Under the pieces are notes generated by a model. The model searched no databases, was not told where the DNA came from, and saw only the letters and a list, made by a program, of their open reading frames with translations. Made by a program: the position numbers and the translations under genes. Below are positions 61,070 through 64,000 of a stretch of DNA of 64,000 nt, piece by piece. Location of the stretch: assembly GCA_035541875.1 (NCBI GenBank), contig DATKML010000041.1, forward strand, positions 124,001-188,000, given 5' to 3'. This DNA is from JAJPHI01 sp035541875 (GTDB taxonomy: Bacteria > Desulfobacterota > Binatia > Binatales > Binataceae). How positions within the stretch are numbered: the stretch's first letter is position 1; every line of letters starts with the position of its first letter.

Positions 61070-62374
61070 GTGCCGAACCCTATGGAAAACGTTGCTGATA
61101 CCAGTTCCCTGAGCAGCTTTGCCGACGGTGGCGATGAGAGCCATGATCACGAGCACGGACGCGCCACGCTCAGAGCCGTGGCAACTATCCTTTGCTACCA
61201 GGGTTATGCGTTTGCTCTGCTGGGCGTGGCTGCACCCTTTATCGCTAAAACCTTTGCACTAGACGAAAGCGGGATCGCGCAGATGTACGCGTGGATCTCG
61301 CTTAACTCTGTCGGCGCGTTGTTGCTGTCGCGGATGGCTGATCGGATCGGCCGACGCCGAATCATGCTGCTAACCCTGATTGCGACGCCTGTCTGCTCAT
61401 TAGGTGCCGCGATCGCAACGCGCACCAGATGGTTCATCGTCTGCGAAATCGTAGCCTATGCGGGAATCGGGGCCGCGATGACCAGCTCGTTCGTCATGAT
61501 GGCCGAGGCGCTACCAATCAGCGAACGTTCGCGGGGACAGGGAGTCGCCAATTTTGCACACGGTCTCGGCGGCGCGGTATGCGTCATTTTCGCTCCGCTG
61601 CTGGCCTACTTCACACTCTCATGGCGATGGCTCTTTGCCTTGCCGGGGGTCGCGATCGTCTTCGTTCCGATGATGATCCGGACGTTGCCGGAAAGTCAGC
61701 GCTGGGAGCGAGCCGCCTCGGCCGGTGTCGCCGAGCGCAGCCGCTTTTACGATATCTTCGGTCCGCGCTACCGCGGCCGAGCGATCCCGTTGATTATCGC
61801 GACTTTGATCGGTGAAATAAGCGGCGTAGCAGTTCCGACCTGGGTCTATTACCACGCGGTCACAGTCATCGGCCTCGCGCCGTCGAACGGAGCGGCGATC
61901 CTTCTGATCGGCGGCACGATCGGAACAGCCGGCGTGGCGCTGGGCGTCTGGATGGCCGAGCGGATCGGTCGTGTCCGCACGATCGTTACTCTGGGCTTCG
62001 CTGGAATCGGTGGCGTGCTCGCCTTCTACTGGGGACCGCCGACGGGGTTTGCCTGGCCGACCTTATGGCTGATCGTCGCGAACTCGTGGTTCTCGACTAC
62101 CGGTCGCGGCTTGCTCGTCGCAGCGAATTCCGCTGTCACCGAGCTTTTCCCGACCGCGCTGCGCGGCACAATCATGGGATGGATTCTGCTGTGTGTGACT
62201 TTCTCCGCGATTATCGCGCAGACGACGATCGCCTTATTGGCGGCGCGGATGGGCGGGCTATCGAATGTCGTCGGATGGCTCGCGCTGCTGACGATCCCCT
62301 GCATGCTCATCTGGGGTCTCTTTATCGATGAGACGCGCGGACTCTCGCTCGAAGCCGCAGCGCAGGAAGGATAG
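61070..62374 (+). CDS. Major facilitator superfamily transporter
   Basis: A 434-residue membrane protein with about 12 transmembrane segments in two halves. The first MFS motif reads SRMADRIGRRRIMLL after helix 2, and the second half has WMAERIGRVRTIVTLG. The cytoplasmic loop SQRWERAASAGVAERSRFYDI joins the halves. GTG 61070 and ATG 61082 are possible starts. The layout resembles sugar/aromatic-acid porter families; substrate unknown. Probably regulated by the divergent TetR. Confidence 0.9.
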   Translation: MPNPMENVADTSSLSSFADGGDESHDHEHGRATLRAVATILCYQGYAFALLGVAAPFIAKTFALDESGIAQMYAWISLNSVGALLLSRMADRIGRRRIMLLTLIATPVCSLGAAIATRTRWFIVCEIVAYAGIGAAMTSSFVMMAEALPISERSRGQGVANFAHGLGGAVCVIFAPLLAYFTLSWRWLFALPGVAIVFVPMMIRTLPESQRWERAASAGVAERSRFYDIFGPRYRGRAIPLIIATLIGEISGVAVPTWVYYHAVTVIGLAPSNGAAILLIGGTIGTAGVALGVWMAERIGRVRTIVTLGFAGIGGVLAFYWGPPTGFAWPTLWLIVANSWFSTTGRGLLVAANSAVTELFPTALRGTIMGWILLCVTFSAIIAQTTIALLAARMGGLSNVVGWLALLTIPCMLIWGLFIDETRGLSLEAAAQEG

Positions 62375-62436
62375 CGGCCCCCCGCCCGAGCGAGAGCGCC
62401 GCTTTGTGCTAACCCAATTATCGGGCGCCGCGAGCT

Positions 62437-64000
62437 TTAGTTCGCGACCCCGTTACGGATCATCTTGCCGGGGCGCGCACCGGTCTCGACACCGTTCTCT
62501 TGTACAGCTTCGCCGCTGACGAAGGTCGCGACGTAGCCGCGCGCCTTCTGCATCAGGCGGGGCATCCCGCCCGGCAGGTCGTTTACCATCTCCGGATGCT
62601 CAAGCGTCAGATTCTTGAGGTCTATCAAATTGAGGTCGGCTTTCTTACCCTCTTCGATCATTCCGCGATCGCCGAGGCCATAGAGATGCGCCCCCTCGCT
62701 GCTGAGCTTTTTGACCACGAACTCGAGCGGCAGGTGATACGGGTCATCCTTGGCGCGGTCACGCGACCATGAGGTCAGCATCGAAGTCGGTATACTCGCG
62801 TCGCAGATCACGCGGACGTGCGCGCCGGCATCGCTGCCGCCGAGCGCGGTCATCGGATGACGCAGCATCTCATACAGGGCTCCCGGATTACCTTCGGCGT
62901 AGCCTGCAGCGGTGTACATCAGGAAGGCGCGCCCGTCGTGCTCCAGCATCAGGTCGTAGGCGACCTCGCGTGGATCGCGTCCTTCGCGCTGGGCGATATT
63001 CGCGATGCTGTTCTTTTCGTCCGGCGTGTAGCTGAGGGGGAACCCCATCGGATAGGTCCGCTTCCAGATGAGCGGGTTCTGATAGATCAGGGACATCCCG
63101 GTCGTATTCTTGTCCTCTTCAGATAGGAGGCGGCGCTTGGTTTCCGGATTACGCATCGCCTGCAGACGCTCGGCGAAGGGAAGATCCTTCAAGGGCGCGA
63201 AGCTTGGCAGGAAGGTAAACGGATGGTCACCCACGATACTGAACATCGTGCAGACCGGTCGCGCGAAAGCCTGCGGGATAATGCGGATACCTTCTTTGGC
63301 GGCCTCTTCGCAGGCACGCAACTGACTGCGCCACTGGTTCGGATCGCTGTTGTGCTGGACCAGCAGGAACGTCACCGTGCATCCGGTCCCGGCGATCCGC
63401 TTCATCAACGCCATTTCGTTGTTCAAGGCGCTGTTGTTCTCGCCGCCAACGCCGGCAGGAACCCATTCGATCAAGCCGCGGCCCGTCTCTTTGATTGCAC
63501 GCGCTATCGCTGCAAGTTCTGGCTCAGGTGCGAAGGTCCCAGGAACGGGCTCGCCGTCGAGGGCAGCGTGAATCATCGTGCGTGAGGTCGAAAAGCCGAG
63601 AGCGCCGCTGTGTATTGCCTGCTTGGCAAGCCGCGCCATCGCCGCCATCTCGTCGCCTGAGGCTTCCTTGTTCTTCGCACCGCGCTCGCCCATCACATAC
63701 GCGCGCAACGCCCCATGGGTTAGCTGGGTGCCGACGTCGAGCGTACGGGGCATCGCGGAGAGCACATTGAGATATTCCTCGAAGCTCTCCCATCCCCACG
63801 GGATTCCCTTTTCCAGCGAAACGCCCGGAATGTCCTCGACGCCTTCCATCAATTGGATCAGCCACCGATGGCGATCAGGCGCGGCAGGGGCAAAGCCCAC
63901 GCCGCAATTGCCCATCACCACCGTGCTGACGCCGTGCCACAGGGACGGCGCAAGCTGCGGGTCCCACGTTACCTGGCCGTCGTAATGCGTATGCACGTCG
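62437..64000 (-). CDS. N-acyl-D-amino-acid deacylase-type amidohydrolase (partial, N-terminus off the window)
   Basis: At least 520 residues, the 5' end beyond the right edge. It begins here within DVHTHYDGQVTWDP, and has the SVVMGNCGVGFAP motif, then LGGSDAGAHVRVICDAS, and a C-terminal LNLIDLKNLTLEHPEMVND. Same family as the amidohydrolase at 17169-18893, with HxH and Asp conserved. About the same overall length is expected. The convergent MFS gene ends 62 nt away. Substrate unknown. Confidence 0.93.
   Translation of the reverse strand, partial: DVHTHYDGQVTWDPQLAPSLWHGVSTVVMGNCGVGFAPAAPDRHRWLIQLMEGVEDIPGVSLEKGIPWGWESFEEYLNVLSAMPRTLDVGTQLTHGALRAYVMGERGAKNKEASGDEMAAMARLAKQAIHSGALGFSTSRTMIHAALDGEPVPGTFAPEPELAAIARAIKETGRGLIEWVPAGVGGENNSALNNEMALMKRIAGTGCTVTFLLVQHNSDPNQWRSQLRACEEAAKEGIRIIPQAFARPVCTMFSIVGDHPFTFLPSFAPLKDLPFAERLQAMRNPETKRRLLSEEDKNTTGMSLIYQNPLIWKRTYPMGFPLSYTPDEKNSIANIAQREGRDPREVAYDLMLEHDGRAFLMYTAAGYAEGNPGALYEMLRHPMTALGGSDAGAHVRVICDASIPTSMLTSWSRDRAKDDPYHLPLEFVVKKLSSEGAHLYGLGDRGMIEEGKKADLNLIDLKNLTLEHPEMVNDLPGGMPRLMQKARGYVATFVSGEAVQENGVETGARPGKMIRNGVAN

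Noticed and set aside
1..64000. CRISPR array, tRNA, rRNA, prophage or transposase
   Set aside because: I looked for regular spaced repeats, clover-leaf sequences and known motifs and found none that I would support.

Overview
The window is one 64 kb stretch of a moderately GC-rich, Gram-negative-type bacterial chromosome. It shows no rRNA, tRNA, CRISPR array, transposase or prophage that I can recognise. Gene content suggests an environmental, outer-membrane-bearing lineage with a large lipid and xenobiotic repertoire: Mla-type lipid transport, thiolase/DUF35 pair, enoyl-CoA hydratase, epoxide hydrolase, luciferase-like flavin oxidoreductases, several amidohydrolases, class III PHA synthase and copper amine oxidase. 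This mix recalls uncultured soil groups such as Binatota or deltaproteobacteria-like lineages; that placement is inference from gene content, not from a phylogenetic marker analysis.

Layout. 1-8040 (mostly minus): partial glutathione transferase, DUF35 protein and Cys-less thiolase-like partner, a pirin (+), then a tightly overlapping Mla/MCE operon (permease, ATPase, MCE protein, lipoprotein) and an alpha/beta hydrolase. 8121-12607: a diiron ferritin-like protein with a clear sigma70 promoter and palindromic operator plus a co-directional TetR, a rhodanese, and a multicopper oxidase interrupted by an in-frame TGA. 12608-20094: enoyl-CoA hydratase, HPP membrane protein, epoxide hydrolase, LLM oxidoreductase, D-aminoacylase-like amidohydrolase, membrane protein and cupin. 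20095-20521 is a non-coding repeat region with a long imperfect palindrome. 20522-26676: SnoaL-like protein, PHA granule cluster (phasin, PhaC, PhaE), Crp/Fnr regulator, alpha/beta hydrolase and two phosphatases.

26897-40632 is the accessory part. It holds a copper amine oxidase with a secreted cupin, a hybrid histidine kinase whose membrane sensor part is broken by a frameshift and an in-frame TAG, a sigma-54 activator without sensor domain, an ImmA/IrrE-like metallopeptidase overlapping an XRE repressor, an F420/flavin LLM enzyme, a hydantoinase, and a P-loop ATPase locus that is frameshifted and followed by a Cys-containing partner.

40753-56391 is a nearly complete dcw (division and cell wall) cluster: mraZ-rsmH-ftsL-ftsI-murE-mraY-murD-ftsW-murG-murC-murB-ftsQ-ftsA-ftsZ. 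It has four 10-bp-spaced MraZ boxes in front, lacks murF and ddl, and has an unusually short FtsQ and a duplicated FtsZ tail peptide. The rest carries two glycosyltransferases, GTP-dependent PEP carboxykinase, TetR and MFS genes, and a second, partial D-aminoacylase paralogue.

The most interesting items are the peptidase/repressor pair, the disrupted ATPase locus, the nonsense/frameshift-broken genes (three loci in one window, either real decay or sequence error), the POTRA-less FtsQ, and the mraZ leader.
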